NCBI RefSeq assembly: GCF_048564905.1
Contig: NC_132999.1
Coordinates: 57,289,701 to 57,353,700 of the forward strand
Reading direction: 5' to 3'
From: Vicugna pacos
Lineage: Eukaryota > Chordata > Mammalia > Artiodactyla > Camelidae
Length of the DNA: 64,000 nucleotides
Below the pieces are notes generated by a model, which was not told the DNA's origin, made no database searches, and saw only the letters and a list, made by a program, of their open reading frames with translations. A program made the translations under genes and the position numbers. Below are positions 21,191 through 32,235 of the stretch, piece by piece (position 1 is the first letter of the stretch; each line of letters opens with the position of its first letter).

Positions 21191-21664
21191 ACTGCGGCCT
21201 GGTGTTAATCCCGAGGGGCCCGTGGCACCCTCCCTCCGGCCAGAGACTAGAAGCCCCAGGAGGACACGGCTCACGTCAGACAAAACTACGCCCAAACCAG
21301 ATCCACGGCCTCAGGGATGATCTCCGGCTGCCCTGACCAGGGAGGCAGATGTTAACTGTTCTTCCGGATGCCTCCCCGGGGGGCTGAGAGACCCCTGCAG
21401 TGAAGGGAGGCTCCGTCTGACAGTTAGGGTGCGCTGTGGCCCTGGGTGGCCGAGGGGAAGCAGCCGCACTGGGTGAGGCGGGATTCATGAGGCGCGGGTG
21501 GGATGAGGGAAACCAGGAAGGGCCCTGGGTGCACCCCGTCTGAACCCCTCGTTTTGGAAACGAGGGTTGCCTCGAGACAACTATTTTAGCACTCTGTGTG
21601 GAGCACGGGGAACTGGGGAGGGGGCTGGGGACGCCCCCTCCCAACCCATCAAGGCCAGCCTTCT
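21191..21664. other. No gene; moderately CpG-rich
   Basis: CpG is above the local background but below an island. A small hairpin CCTCGTTT/AAACGAGG lies at about 21547-21565. A 131-codon minus frame is present without recognisable features. Confidence 0.35.
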
Positions 21665-21800
21665 CATCCATGTGGGATACAGACCCAGGGGAGAGGGGCC
21701 CGAGGGGACTCTGCCCCAGGTCCCTGATAGCAAGGGGCCGACCCAGGATTTGAACCTGTGTCTCTAGGGCTCGAACACAGCGTTCTTACGTTTGCCTCCT
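21665..21800 (-). mobile_element. MIR remnant
   Basis: ATAGCAAGGGGCCGACCCAG and GATTTGAACCTGTGTCTCTA retain the tRNA-related head in reverse. Confidence 0.55.
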
Positions 21801-22329
21801 AGCAGGGTGCAAATCAGGCAGTCTTAAGGCAACCCTCCAGCTAGATCTGAAACAGAATGAACCCCTTACAGAAACATCTGGGAGACGGTCCCACAGAGAC
21901 CACCTGCCTCTAACCAATGCTCTTTGTAATCCAGCTGTTCCCCCAGAAGAGCTGTTTTTGCCAGTCTGTGTCCTCCTTTGTCATATGACCATCCATGTCA
22001 CTTCAACATCTTCCATTCCCCAGTCCCCTTCTCCTCCAGACTTCCCAGTCCCAGTGCAAGAGGCCCTTCCCTCACTGACCTGGGCTTGAAATCTCAGTGC
22101 CCTTCAGCATTCTCTCCTTCCTTACTCCACGCACAGCACAGACACACTCCTGGGTCTCAAACTGGCAGCCTAAGGCCTATATCTGGCTGTGGACATATCT
22201 CATCTGGGCTGTGAAGTGTTATTTATTTAAATAATAGAGTAGTTGCCATGGATAATCTCATGTACAAAACTTGAAGATCTGGTAAGCCTGGCCCCAGTGC
22301 TCACATGTAACCAGCAGCTGGTGCTGAAT
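21801..22329. other. No recognisable gene
   Basis: GTCTCAAACTGGCAGCCTAA near 22155 resembles a decayed DNA-transposon terminus. Nothing else is assigned. Confidence 0.3.
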
Positions 22330-23300
22330 CACAGCTGCCTCCTAAAGAAGCGGCCTGCCTTCCCTTTTGCCACAGTCCCCACCACTCCCTGCTGCCTCAT
22401 GTCTGGACAGACCCTCTCCCTAACATCCCCTGCTGCATCCTGTGAGACCCATGCGCTTGGAACTCATGCTCGCTTCCACATTCAGTTGGTCCCCAGACTT
22501 GTTTCTTCTTCCTTCTCAAAGCCTTTCTCTGCAGGGATTCTTCCTGCCCCAACCATCTCCGTCCTGTTTCTCAGGCCCTGTTGAAGCTCATAGTTACTAT
22601 AACCCGCTTTTCTAAGGCTTTCTTGGCCGATAGGTGTAGCCACACCAACCCTCCAGCCACCGTGTCTGTCAAAACATCAGAGGAGTCCCTCACAGCCTCC
22701 AGGAGAAAGTCCAAATCTCCTGGGAGGGTTTGGACTGCCCCGTTCTGCCTTACTTGCCATGTTCCTTGAGTGGCCGCTGTGTGCAGGGCCCTGTACCAGG
22801 CACCAGCAAGACTGGGGTGGATCAATACATGTTCTCTGCCAGAATGAAGATGAGTGCAACATCGGAGTCCCGTCCAAGGGAGGGAAACAGTACTGGGGTC
22901 ACCCCTCCAGTCACATAGATCTGCCTCCCAGCCTCTGCCCACGGTGGGCCTCTCTGCCTTGGCTCGCTCCCCTCCCCCCCAGCTAACCAGGAAGGTCTCC
23001 CCTTTGTCCACATCCAGCTCTCATCCCCCTTCTCCAGGACACCTCCTCCGCAGCCAGCAGGAAGCAGCTCCTCTGAGCTGTCAGTGGGGGTCACCTGTCT
23101 TAGCCACCCTCCCCTGGCCACTCACAGGGTTCTGGACGGAGTCATGTTCAATCCTACTTTCTCGCTTTAACTGCATTTAAAGTTAAGCAGGCAGGGCCTC
23201 GTCCCTGTGTTCTTACTACCACCTCTGGGCATTTGTCCGTGTCCTGGAAGGCACAGAGCCACGCCTATCACACCACAGAACGTCTCAACAAATCTCTGCT
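22330..23300 (+). mobile_element. L2 fragments
   Basis: AGGAGAAAGTCCAAATCTCC, CCCCGTTCTGCCTTACTTGC and a 3' end near GGAAGGCACAGAGCCACGCC and AACAAATCTCTGCTGACTTC. Several pieces are probably present, and the inner boundaries are not resolved. Confidence 0.55.
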
Positions 23301-23301
23301 G

Positions 23302-23580
23302 ACTTCATTCATTCATTCAACAAACACTCCCTGAGCAAAGGCTGGGGGCCAGGCACCACGAACACAGGCGTGAACAAGACAAAGAGGCCTGTTCTCAGGA
23401 AGCTTCTCTTCTACTGCAAGAGACAGACACATGAAAGGGATGGATTAACAAGCGATGTTCGGAAGAGAAAACAAAGTAGTATAAGAGTAAAGGTGGAGGA
23501 TGGTCCCTCAGACCAGGCGGTCAAGGGAGGGCCCTCAGAGACAGCAACATTTCAGCTGAGACCCACAAAGTAGCAGCCTA
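23302..23580 (+). repeat. Ancient interspersed repeat, family unassigned, copy 2
   Basis: TTCATTCATTCAACAAACAC, CCAGGCACCACGAACACAGG, TGAACAAGACAAAGAGGCCT and ACAGCAACATTTCAGCTGAG match the 5' half of the repeat seen at 1666 and 49990. It follows the 3' end of an L2. Confidence 0.6.
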
Positions 23581-23744
23581 GCGGGAAGGGGAGGCAGGGG
23601 AGCCCCAGGCTGTCCTGAGTGACCGCATGGGGCAAAGAGCTTACCTGCCCCACCCAACGCATTACACTGTGACCTACTAAGCCTCTTAAGCTGTTGCGGT
23701 GTGGAGTGGTTTGCACAGTACATAGCCTCCTCCGACCTCAGAGT

Positions 23745-23860
23745 CTCCCCATGGCAGTTATGAGGATCAATGAGTTATGAGTTAATATATACAAAATGCT
23801 TAGAAGAGTGCCAGCCGCAATTGCTACAAACATTTAAACTAATGTTAGAAATACCTAGTA
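23745..23860 (+). mobile_element. MIR 3' part
   Basis: ATGAGGATCAATGAGTTATG and AAAATGCTTAGAAGAGTGCC correspond to the MIR tail. Confidence 0.6.
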
Positions 23861-23874
23861 AGGTCAGACCCTCT

Positions 23875-23898
23875 CGCCAGCCAGCCAGCCAGCCAGCC
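23875..23898. repeat. (CCAG)n microsatellite
   Basis: Five to six uninterrupted CCAG units. Confidence 0.95.
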
Positions 23899-23899
23899 C

Positions 23900-24555
23900 A
23901 GGATCTGCCTCCTCCAAGGCCACCCCGAAACTGGGGTGCTGGGAAGACTTGGCTGGCCGCCCCCCTCCCCCACAACTCCATCAAGGATGCTGACCCCCGA
24001 AAGGCTACTTCCTCAAGCATCCGTGACTGTCCTCACCCACCGGATACAGCTCTGCCTTCGGGGAACTTCCCGAAACTCTTTTTTGAGTATTTTTCAGCCT
24101 GAAACTCTCTTGTAGGAAGCAGGTTTGTCTGCTCCTCTCGATGAGAATTTCCCAGTGACTGGGCAACTTCGTCCCAGTTCCCAGTAACTGGGCAAGAGCA
24201 TACGAGAGTTGTAAAGCTGCCAGCATACTTCCCCACATGCAGTGAGTCAGCAGAAGCACCCAGGGCTGAAGAACACGCACTTCATCCCCGCTCGCTCAGC
24301 CCGGCACGTCCCTCTGTTCGATCAATGGCTCCGTCAGCTTCCAGCCCCAAAACTGAGCACCAATGATTCATAAATTCAGAACCTGTACCCTCAGCTAATT
24401 ACACACTTATCTCCTGTGTATCCATACAAGGTTGCTTCTTGTACATCACTAGACATGCTTCTTCCTTTCTGTTTTTCAGGCTATAGACCCCTTTAAAAAT
24501 CTGATGAGAGCTCCTGACCTTCCTCTGAAAAATGCAGAGATGGAAGGTTTGATGG
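23900..24555. other. No recognisable gene or repeat
   Basis: The 24100-24470 part lacks repeat text and has AGCTAATTACACACTTATCT (homeobox-like TAATTA). It could be a conserved noncoding element. Confidence 0.3.
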
Positions 24556-24568
24556 AAAATTTCAGGCA

Positions 24569-25180
24569 TATATCCAGAGGGAACTCTACTTTGAAATGAT
24601 ACATTCACCCCAATGTTCACAGCAGCACTATTTACAATAGCCAAGACACAGAAACAATCTAAATGTCCATCGACAAATGACTGAATAAAGAATCTGTGGT
24701 ATATTTATACAATGGAATACTACTCAGCCATAAAAATATAATAATGCCATTTGCAGCAACACAGATGGAACTGGAGATCGTCATTCTAAGTCAAGTAAGC
24801 CAGAAAGAGAAAGAAAAATACGACTTGATATCGCTTATATGTGGAATCTAAAAAAAGAAAAAAAAGACACAAATGAACTTATTCATAAAACAGAAACAGA
24901 CTCACAGATATAGAAAACAAACTTACGGTTACCGGGGGGAAGAGGGTGGGAAGGGATAAATTGGGAGTTTGGGATTTGCAGATACTAACTACTATATATA
25001 AAATAGATAAACAACAAGTTTCTTCTATATAGCACAGGGAACTATATTTAATATCTTGTAGTAAACTATAATGAAAAAGAATATGAAAACGAATATATGT
25101 ATGTGTATGTATGCCTGAAACATTATGCTGTACACCAGAAATTGACACAACATTGTAAACTGACTATACTTCAATAAAAA
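24569..25180 (+). mobile_element. Young 5'-truncated L1 with perfect 13-bp TSD
   Basis: This holds the L1 ORF2 C-terminal tail and full 3' UTR, ending AATAAAAAAAAA. The target-site duplication AAAATTTCAGGCA is perfect at 24556-24568 and 25181-25193, giving exact ends for a 612-bp truncated insertion. The identical duplication and low apparent decay suggest a lineage-specific (camelid or artiodactyl) event. It has no coding capacity. Confidence 0.95.
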
Positions 25181-25193
25181 AAAATTTCAGGCA

Positions 25194-25495
25194 GTTAGTG
25201 GGTCCTTAATCTAATTCTGAGGACCCTGATATGAGTTATTACAAGTTTAAAATTACCCCAAAATTTCAAAATGATCCAGACAACTGTAACACTTTATTGT
25301 TTTGACTACCAGGGGACTATCTAAAAGCAGTGTTTACAGATATCATTATATGCACAGAAAACTTCTGGAAACATATACAGGAAATTATGCACCAGGTTCC
25401 CTCTGGGAAAAAGGACTGGGGTCTGAGATGGGAGAGATTTACATTTTTTCATTGAATAGCATTTTAAACTGTTTGATTTTTTAAAATCATGGATA
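25194..25495. other. No recognisable gene or repeat
   Basis: AT-rich DNA between the young L1 and the SINE. Confidence 0.4.
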
Positions 25496-25507
25496 AAAAT
25501 GTTTTCT

Positions 25508-25698
25508 TTTTCTTAACCAGAAGTTCTTTTTTTTTAAATTTTTTAAACCAGAATTTTTTTTTTAGTTTTGTTTTGGGGGGTGGTGGTGGTAATTAGGTTT
25601 ATTTATTTGTTTATTTTTAGAAGCAGTACTGGAGATTGAACCCAGGACCTTGTGCATGCTAAGCATGCATTCTACCATTTGAGCTATACCCTCCCCCC
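25508..25698 (-). mobile_element. Camelid tRNA-Ala SINE (Vic-1 type), long tail
   Basis: The minus-strand tRNA-Ala-like head ends at 25698. The body runs through the AACCTAATTACC linker and a C-run into a long, imperfect A-tail (T-rich on the plus strand, 25508-25565). A likely 12-bp duplication is AAAATGTTTTCT (about 25496-25507) and AAAATATTTTCT (about 25699-25710), with one mismatch. The tail contains an imperfect internal repeat of about 28 bp around AACCAGAA, which makes the distal end less certain. Confidence 0.85.
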
Positions 25699-25712
25699 AA
25701 AATATTTTCTAA

Positions 25713-26449
25713 CTAAACAAAAAGAGTTAATAAAAAGTGACTTAAGTTAAGAACTATACATAACCCATTGTTACTTCCATTCCTCTGACATGAGGAAGGG
25801 GAGGTCCCCAGCTGGGGAGAAGTCAACTTCCTTCCTGACAGATCTGAACCCACATCAGTTGGGAAAAGGCAAAAACATCACTCAAGGAGAGGGGACGAAC
25901 TGTTTCTACTGGGTGTTCAACACAGGTCATTAAAGTTCCACATTGGAGGGGAGCAGGGTACTAATATTTTATTAAGTCCCTGCATAGCCTTGGTGCTGGG
26001 AGTAGGAGCTGGGAAGAACCTTCTTGTGGAAGTTAGGGGCTTCACACTTAAGCAAATCGACTCTGAGTGAGGCTGGAGGTTATCAAGATGTGTAAACACC
26101 AGAGCGATGCTGGGAGGGGAGGGTGTGGAGATGAGAACATATAATGGATAAACCGTCTCTTATTACAACCTCCCCCACCCTCTGCTGCCCCCAGATTCAA
26201 AGAGAGTAGTTCTGCATTTATTAGGTCGAATTATGTGAAATTGCCTTTTCTGTGGGTCATCTGTAAAGGGGAGGCCAGAACCCATTGTCTCCCAGGCTGT
26301 GGTGAGGGTGGGATGAAGCCCCTGGCTCTGCGCGCGGCACACAGCAGGTACTCAACAAAAGTCCACCCCTCCCGCCCTCCCCTCCCCGCATCATCAGCAC
26401 GAAACTTTTTCAGCTTGGCCACTTCACACACATGCACTTACCACACACA
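25713..26449. other. No recognisable gene or repeat
   Basis: Plain DNA. The longest frame (26235-26660) runs into L1 text and is rejected. Confidence 0.4.
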
Positions 26450-26930
26450 CCCAGCAAGCCCTCTCCCAGGTATTTGCCCAAGAGAAACGAAAAACTTATG
26501 TTCATCCCCATATCTGCACACGAATGTTTACAGCGGCTTTTGTCATAATCACCCTAAACCAGAAACAATCCAAATACCCTTCAACACGTGTAAACAAACC
26601 GGGGTACCTCCGTGCAGTGGAACAACACAGCGTGGAGGAACTTCGCACGCGTTATGCTGAGTAAAAGAAGCCGGGCTCAAAAGGCTTCACCCTGTATGAT
26701 TCCATCTGTATGACATCCCAGGAAAGGCACCACTGTAAGGCCTATAAGCAAACATTATTGGTTGTTAAGAGCCAGGGGTGACTATAAAGGGGCGGCGTGA
26801 AGGAATTTGGGGGGACAATGAGACTTCTCTAATATCTTGATCACAGTGGTGGTTACACAATTGTATGTGTTTGCCAAAACTCGTACATTGAATTGGACAT
26901 GAAAAAGGGTAAATTTTATTGTTTATAAAA
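26450..26930 (+). mobile_element. Old L1 (L1M/L1ME-type) 3' fragment
   Basis: Diverged ORF2-tail text (TTTACAGCGGCTTTTGTCAT, then AATCCAAATACCCTTCAACA) is followed by an L1M-like 3' UTR that ends in AT-rich sequence. It is ancient and 5'-truncated. Confidence 0.8.
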
Positions 26931-27000
26931 ATATATATATTTATATACATGCACACCCCTCAGAGTATATAGATATGTGTGTGTGTGTGTGTATTGTATA
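26930..27000. repeat. AT/GT low-complexity tract
   Basis: ATATAT runs followed by a (GT)8-like stretch lie at the tail of the preceding L1, probably grown from its A-rich end. Confidence 0.75.
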
Positions 27001-27015
27001 TAATGGGAGGGTGAC

Positions 27016-27380
27016 GTCTTAGCTCAGGCTGCTAGAACAGATACCGTAGACTAGGCGGGCTTAATCATCAGACATTTATTTCTAATAGTCAGAGGCGGGA
27101 AGTCCAGGATCAAGGTGTCGGCACCCTTGGTATCTGGTGCGGCTCCACCTCCTGGCTTGTAGGCGGCAGCCTTCCCGCTGTGTCCTCACATGGCCTTTCC
27201 TTGGTGATCTCTCTCTTCCTTCCTCTTCCTGTAAGGGCACTAATCCCATGGGGACAGTCTCACCCCATGACCTGCCCTAAACTTAAGCACCTCCCAGAGC
27301 CCTCACTTCCTAATACCATCATTAGGGCTTCAACATATGAATTTGGGGGGGGGGGGACACAAACGTTCAGCCAATAAGAA
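27016..27380 (-). mobile_element. MST-type solo LTR (ERVL-MaLR fossil)
   Basis: Reverse orientation: GTCTTAGCTCAGGCTGCTAG, AGTCCAGGATCAAGGTGTC, GTGTCCTCACATGGCC and CAACATATGAATTTGG match the complement of MST LTRs. It is a solo LTR, a mid-to-old eutherian age class. Confidence 0.8.
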
Positions 27381-27589
27381 ACAGCTTTCACAGGTGCAGG
27401 TGAGTGAGCTGCTGCGGTCTCTGCCTTGCTCCTATCTCAGCTTCCTAAGTCCAGGAAGGGAGGCCCAGATGCTCAAAGTTAAAATGGTAAATGAACCATC
27501 TAGAAGAGTGGCTAAGATTTGCAAAGCCTTCTACAGTTTACAGACTACCTGATCTTGTAGTAACCACAAAAACTCTATGAGCTTTTTAA

Positions 27590-28520
27590 AAAGTAAAACA
27601 TTTTCTCTTGTTATAAAAACACCGCTTGTTTATTAAACAAAAATTAATAAATCTAGATTAGCAGAAAGCAAATTAAAATCATCCATCACCCCACCATCCG
27701 TAACTGCTGAGAATATCTATGTTGGTGTTCAGACTTTCTTGAGTGTTTTGTAAACAAATATACTTTAAATTTTTTTTCAAAAATGAGATCTTACTGCAGT
27801 ATGTTGTGGTGACCTTTTAAATTTTTGATATATAATGAGCAATTCTGCACATCATCAGTATTCAGCTAAACCATAATTTTTTAGTGGTCGAGTAATATTC
27901 CTGTACACAGAGGGCTCATAATTTATATAACCAATCCTCTACTGCCAGACACATGGTTTCTAATTTTATTGTTATCATAAAAAAAAAACCAAACCAGTTG
28001 AAACTAACTCCTTACACAATCATGCTTCCTCCAGATAAATTCCTGGTATTGAAACTGCTACGTTTTTTAAAGCTTTGACACGCGTTTTCAGAATGTCCTC
28101 CAATTTACACTCCCTCCCTGAGCTTGGGAAAGCCCCACCTCCCAATATGAACACATTTTTCTGCTTAAAATTTTGAAACTTTTCCAAACATTTAAAATTT
28201 GCCATGTGAAAGATGGCATTGTTTTAATTAGCATTTTCTTTAATATGATGAGGTTGAATGTTGTTTCTTTTTCTTTTTCATTTTTTTCTCCCCGATGTGC
28301 TTATGCACCACTGGCATTTCTTCTTTATCCTATTTCTCCACTAGGGCATTCAGTCTTTTCATTGCTGACTGGGAAAGGTTCCGAATGTGTTCAGAAAAGA
28401 GCCCCTTGCCTGTTGTGTGTTGCAAAGATCACACCAGTTTAATATTTGCTGTATTAAGTGTTTTAAATTTTAGGAGCCTAATCTACCCATCACTTCCAGG
28501 AGTTTCTTTTATAATTTGAT
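27590..28520 (-). mobile_element. Old L1 fragment, antisense
   Basis: The plus strand reads as L1 ORF2 complement, for example TTTAATTAGCATTTTCTTTA followed by a GATGAGGTTGAATGTTG-like motif, with AT-rich text upstream. It is diverged and its boundaries are uncertain. Confidence 0.6.
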
Positions 28521-28599
28521 CTTTTACTATCATGCTTTAAAAGCCCCTTCCAAAAAGGGGCTTTGGTAACTTTATAGTGGACAAATCTTGTAGACATGA

Positions 28600-29085
28600 C
28601 TTTGACCAAATGATCAAGGTTAACATCCCCAATAAGTCATGCTGGTGTCGTGTAAATCCTGACATGATGCTAGGAGGACACTTCACCTCTGTAGTATTCT
28701 TTCCCCAAACCTCAAACCCCAGTCTTAATCATGAGATGATTATCAGACAAATCCAAAGTGAGGGACATTCTACAAAACACTGACCAGTACTCATCAAAGC
28801 TCTCAAGGTCACGAAATCCAAGGAAAGACTGAGAAACTGTTACAGATCAGTTGAGACCAAGGAGACGTGGGTACTAAATGCAAGGTGGTGTCTTGGGACT
28901 GGATCCCAAAGCAGAATCATGATGGTGGGAAAATGGGTAAGATCCAAATAAAGTCTGTCCTTCAGTCACTGGTCACGTGAATTTTAGTTTTGATATGGGC
29001 ACTAGGGAAGCTGAGTGAAGGGTATACGGAAACTCTGACTATTTTTACAACATTTCTATAAATCTAAAATTATCCTGTCCCTTTT
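28600..29085 (+). mobile_element. Old L1M 3' end
   Basis: This has typical ancient L1 3' UTR wording: AAGACTGAGAAACTGTTACA, AGGAGACGTG, a GTGTCTTGGGACTGGATCC-like unit, then TATACGGAAACTCTGACTAT and CTATAAATCTAAAATTATCC. A T-rich low-complexity stretch follows at 29080-29160. Confidence 0.75.
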
Positions 29086-29289
29086 TTTTTTTCTTTTTCA
29101 GTTTTGACTAGGACAGACAACAGTCCAGGCAGAAATTTTTTTATTTTTTATTTTTTTTATTGTTTGCCATCCAAGCTCATGGCTATGGGTCAGGGGTGGG
29201 AGGAGGAGAGTGAGTGGGAAGTGGCTCCTGGTTCCTTCTGACAGACTCACCGGAGGTGTGGAGATGGGCAGGGGCAGCTAGAACGGGTC

Positions 29290-29420
29290 TGGAAAGGTAA
29301 ACTGAGTCTGAACTCAAAGGAGTCCCATCTTTAGAGCTTTGAAAGCTAAGCAGCTTAGCCCAGACTTGATCCTGCAGGCAGTGGGGAAGCAGTCAAGATT
29401 TTAGTTCAGTGACCGATATG
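29290..29420 (+). repeat. Ancient repeat, 3' portion of the same unassigned family
   Basis: AGACTTGATCCTGCAGGCAG, GGGGAAGCAGTCAAGATTTT and CAGTGACCGATATGG parallel the 50540-50620 part of copy 3. The match is weak and short. Confidence 0.35.
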
Positions 29421-29429
29421 GTTATGGGT

Positions 29430-29640
29430 TTATTTCACTCGTTTGTTTCCTAACATACTGACCCCTCCTCCCACCCGATGAGGCCTCAGCTCCAGGAGAG
29501 CAGGAACCCCATCTCGCCTATGGAACATTTCTCCCCAGCTCCTCCTCCAAAACCCTGAACACCTGGCCTGTAGAAAGAACTCAGTGGATACGGGATGAAT
29601 GAAAGAAATCATGTAAATGGTTTTTCCCACCCCTGCCCTC
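29430..29640 (+). mobile_element. L2 3' end
   Basis: AGCTCCAGGAGAGCAGGAAC, GAACACCTGGCCTGTAGAAA and GGGATGAATGAAAG give the L2 terminus. Confidence 0.7.
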
Positions 29641-29654
29641 CCCATCTTGTATTA

Positions 29655-29965
29655 GCCGGTGTGAATTAAGCTGTTTTTATGCCTCTGGGCCTTTGCACAG
29701 GCCGTGCCCTGCCAAGTGCACCCTCTTCTGCTGCTGACTTTCTGCTTCCCCTTGAGATTTCAGCTTAGACTCCACTCTTTCTGCACTTGACTCTCTAAGA
29801 GTGGGTTAAACTACTTCCTTTGAGCTCCAGGGCGTCTTCATCACTGGTCAGCTTATTGTAATGGTGACTCCCAGGAGGACTGGCCCACCTGGAGGGCTGA
29901 GCTGGCCTCTTTAGCTCACCACCGGCTGTGTGACCAGCACACAGTAATATCAGTACATTTGTTTA
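29655..29965 (+). mobile_element. L2 fragment, second copy
   Basis: CTCTGGGCCTTTGCACAGGC, CCCCTTGAGATTTCAGCTTA and a decayed 3' part follow the preceding L2 end, so they are a separate insertion. Confidence 0.7.
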
Positions 29966-29984
29966 AAATGCCTGTCTGTGGCAG

Positions 29985-30120
29985 CCAAAGACTTCCTCCC
30001 CATCCCCCCATAGTATAATTTGCATCTGTCACTGTTTGAAAGCAATTCCCCAAAGGCAGCTAATTGCTACCCTCCAAACTGCCGCTAATGAAGCTGTAAT
30101 CTTCAGGGTCTGAAAGTGCA
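29985..30120. promoter_or_regulatory. Possible conserved noncoding element
   Basis: Repeat-free, with TATAATTTGCATCTGTCACT, GGCAGCTAATTGCTACC and CCGCTAATGAAGCTGTAAT. Several homeodomain-type TAATT/TAATG cores lie within 110 bases. This is pattern only; conservation is not tested. Confidence 0.25.
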
Positions 30121-31861
30121 AGGGGTTTGTTTTTTTTTATCATATTCCCAACTACCCCCAACCAAGTTTCAAGAAACCACGCCCACACTCTACCAACAAA
30201 GCCTGGCCAGTGGGGCGGGGAAAACATGGATCAAGGGCAAGGTACATAAGTGCTCTCTCTGTCTCGCCCTCTCTCTCCCTCTCAGACCAGATGTGAAGAG
30301 GAGAAAGCGGCCAAGACATAAAACCCACCAAGCCTCAGTGCCACCTGGTTCTATGTCCTGAATAGATGAAATGGCGGAACCTTCTGGACACATCCAGAAC
30401 TATACATCCTACGAGATCACGATCCTAAAAAAGAAAAGGATCTTGCTCACCACGGTGAATTCTTGTCCTGGTTCTGCCAAGATTTTGCTGGGTGACATTG
30501 GGCCCATCACTTATTCACTATTCTATTAGTGAAGCTCTGGGGACATTAAAAAAGAAGAAATGCCTCCTCGAAAAAGGCTTAACCAACCCTGTGATGTGTT
30601 TTCAATGCTGGCAGTGAACAAATGGACTGTTTTGTGCACTGTGACAAGGCTGGACCGCTGGCATGACAGCTACAGGTTTTATGATAAACATGAATTCCTG
30701 GTGCCCATACCAGCATGGCCTGTAGGAGAGCCAGGCTGCACAGCAAATGTGTGTTTTGGGCCTGCAGCTCTGATACTGACTTGAGTGCCTCATCTGGAGA
30801 CCCTCGTCATCGCCAGGCCTGAGAGCCCACCCTCCCCGCCCCGCGCAGGCCCCGGTCACTCTGTTTTCTGGCCTCAGTTTCTTGGCTAGACCAGCCGCAG
30901 TTTCCAACTTGCCGTTCTGTTTTATTGTTAAAGTCGCAGGATCTCTTTAAAGGGATCTGTCGTACTTTGACATCTGGAACGTTCGTGAGCAGCGTTTCTG
31001 TCCAGCTGGCCCTGCTTCCCATCACTCAGCCCTGTCCCTGCAAGCCCCTGAGCTGCTTCTGGGACCCGTCCAAGGAAGCCCAAGTTTCCCAGGATCACAG
31101 TTATAAAAACCAGTGGACCGGAGCACTGCTGCCCAAGGTTCTTACCCCGCCATTGGAAATATATTTGTCCGGTGACTCAGTGCACAGCCTCCTACAAATA
31201 GCTAAGAAAGTTTTACTAAAGAATACTTCTCATGACAGGAGATGTTCTGTTTGCTTGTCTACTTTCTTCTATTTCACTTAAAAAGAGCTCATGGAAAACC
31301 ACTTCCCTGATTTTAAAACCCATGAATAAGTCTCTGCCTGTGGTCTGTAAACATTAGCCTGGGGAATCTCCCAGATCACTTCTAGTATTGGAAATTTACA
31401 TGGCATTCACAAAGCTGGGATCCAGGTAGAGGAGGAGAGATGCCAGGAGATCCTGCCAGGGTGGAGTGACTGACCTTCTCACCTGATCAGGTAACAAACT
31501 CTCTGCACATCTTTGCCACCGAAACACCTTCTCTCCAAAAGGCAGGGCTTGGAGACAAGCAAAACAAATACTGATTTTTCTAGGGACCTGCACTTGCCAC
31601 CCCAGTGCCGAGTCCTGGGGAGATTTAGGGCAAGGGGTGATGACAAGAAGGTGGGAGCACTTGGCTAGGTTCAAACCAACACAGCAAAAGATCAGAAGAC
31701 ACAAAGCTCTCTTCCTCCCTCCTGTAATCTCTGGGTCACACCCACCCCACCCCCATGGCTGGTGTCCTTCATTTCCGAGAGGCTCACTGAGAATCACTGT
31801 TTGGTTTAGATTTTGTAAACACAGCCCTTTCCCAAACAGCCATGGTGATGCAGAGGTGATG
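30121..31861. other. 1.7 kb without recognisable gene or repeat
   Basis: Contains GC- and AT-moderate DNA. A 118-codon plus frame (30925-31281) and a 172-codon minus frame (31396-31914) are open. The minus frame starts across the palindrome at 31862-31899, and neither resembles a family. Confidence 0.4.
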
Positions 31862-31899
31862 CACTGTGGGACTTCAGGGGGCCCTGAAGTCCCACAGTG
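31862..31899. repeat. Perfect palindrome, 18-bp arms
   Basis: CACTGTGGGACTTCAGGG (31862-31879), then GG, then its exact reverse complement CCCTGAAGTCCCACAGTG (31882-31899). The flanks do not extend the pairing. It would extrude as a cruciform or fold as a tight RNA hairpin. Confidence 0.97.
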
Positions 31900-32049
31900 G
31901 TGAATACTTTGCATAGGGTTACAGGATTTTGGCTACTGACGTGTTCGATGGAGCCAACACAAAAATCTGGCCTCCAGACGTCAGATGGTAACAGCACGTG
32001 AAACTGGCAGGTTAGAACCGGTGTGAAAAAATTATCACACAGGGAAAAT

Positions 32050-32235
32050 ACACATTATGATCATGAACTGAAAAAAACCAGGATATGAAATAGCAGAGCA
32101 AGCAAGCAAACAAACAAAAAAAGATTTGAATAAAACATCACCGTATCAACAGTGGTTGCCAGCATATGGAGATGTTTTCCTTCCAAGTTTTCTATGTGGA
32201 ACATTATAAAGTATGGTTCAGGGAGAGACAGGTAA
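32050..32235 (+). mobile_element. Possible L1 3' UTR scrap
   Basis: An A-rich region with a CAACAGTGGTTGCCAGCAT-like motif resembles degraded L1 3' UTR. Support is weak. Confidence 0.4.

Noticed and set aside
28540-28564. Perfect 10-bp stem, 5-nt loop hairpin (AAAGCCCCTT/AAGGGGCTTT)
   Set aside because: It looks like a bacterial terminator stem, but there is no T-run in the right place and the host is a mammal. It sits between two L1 fragments and is likely chance.
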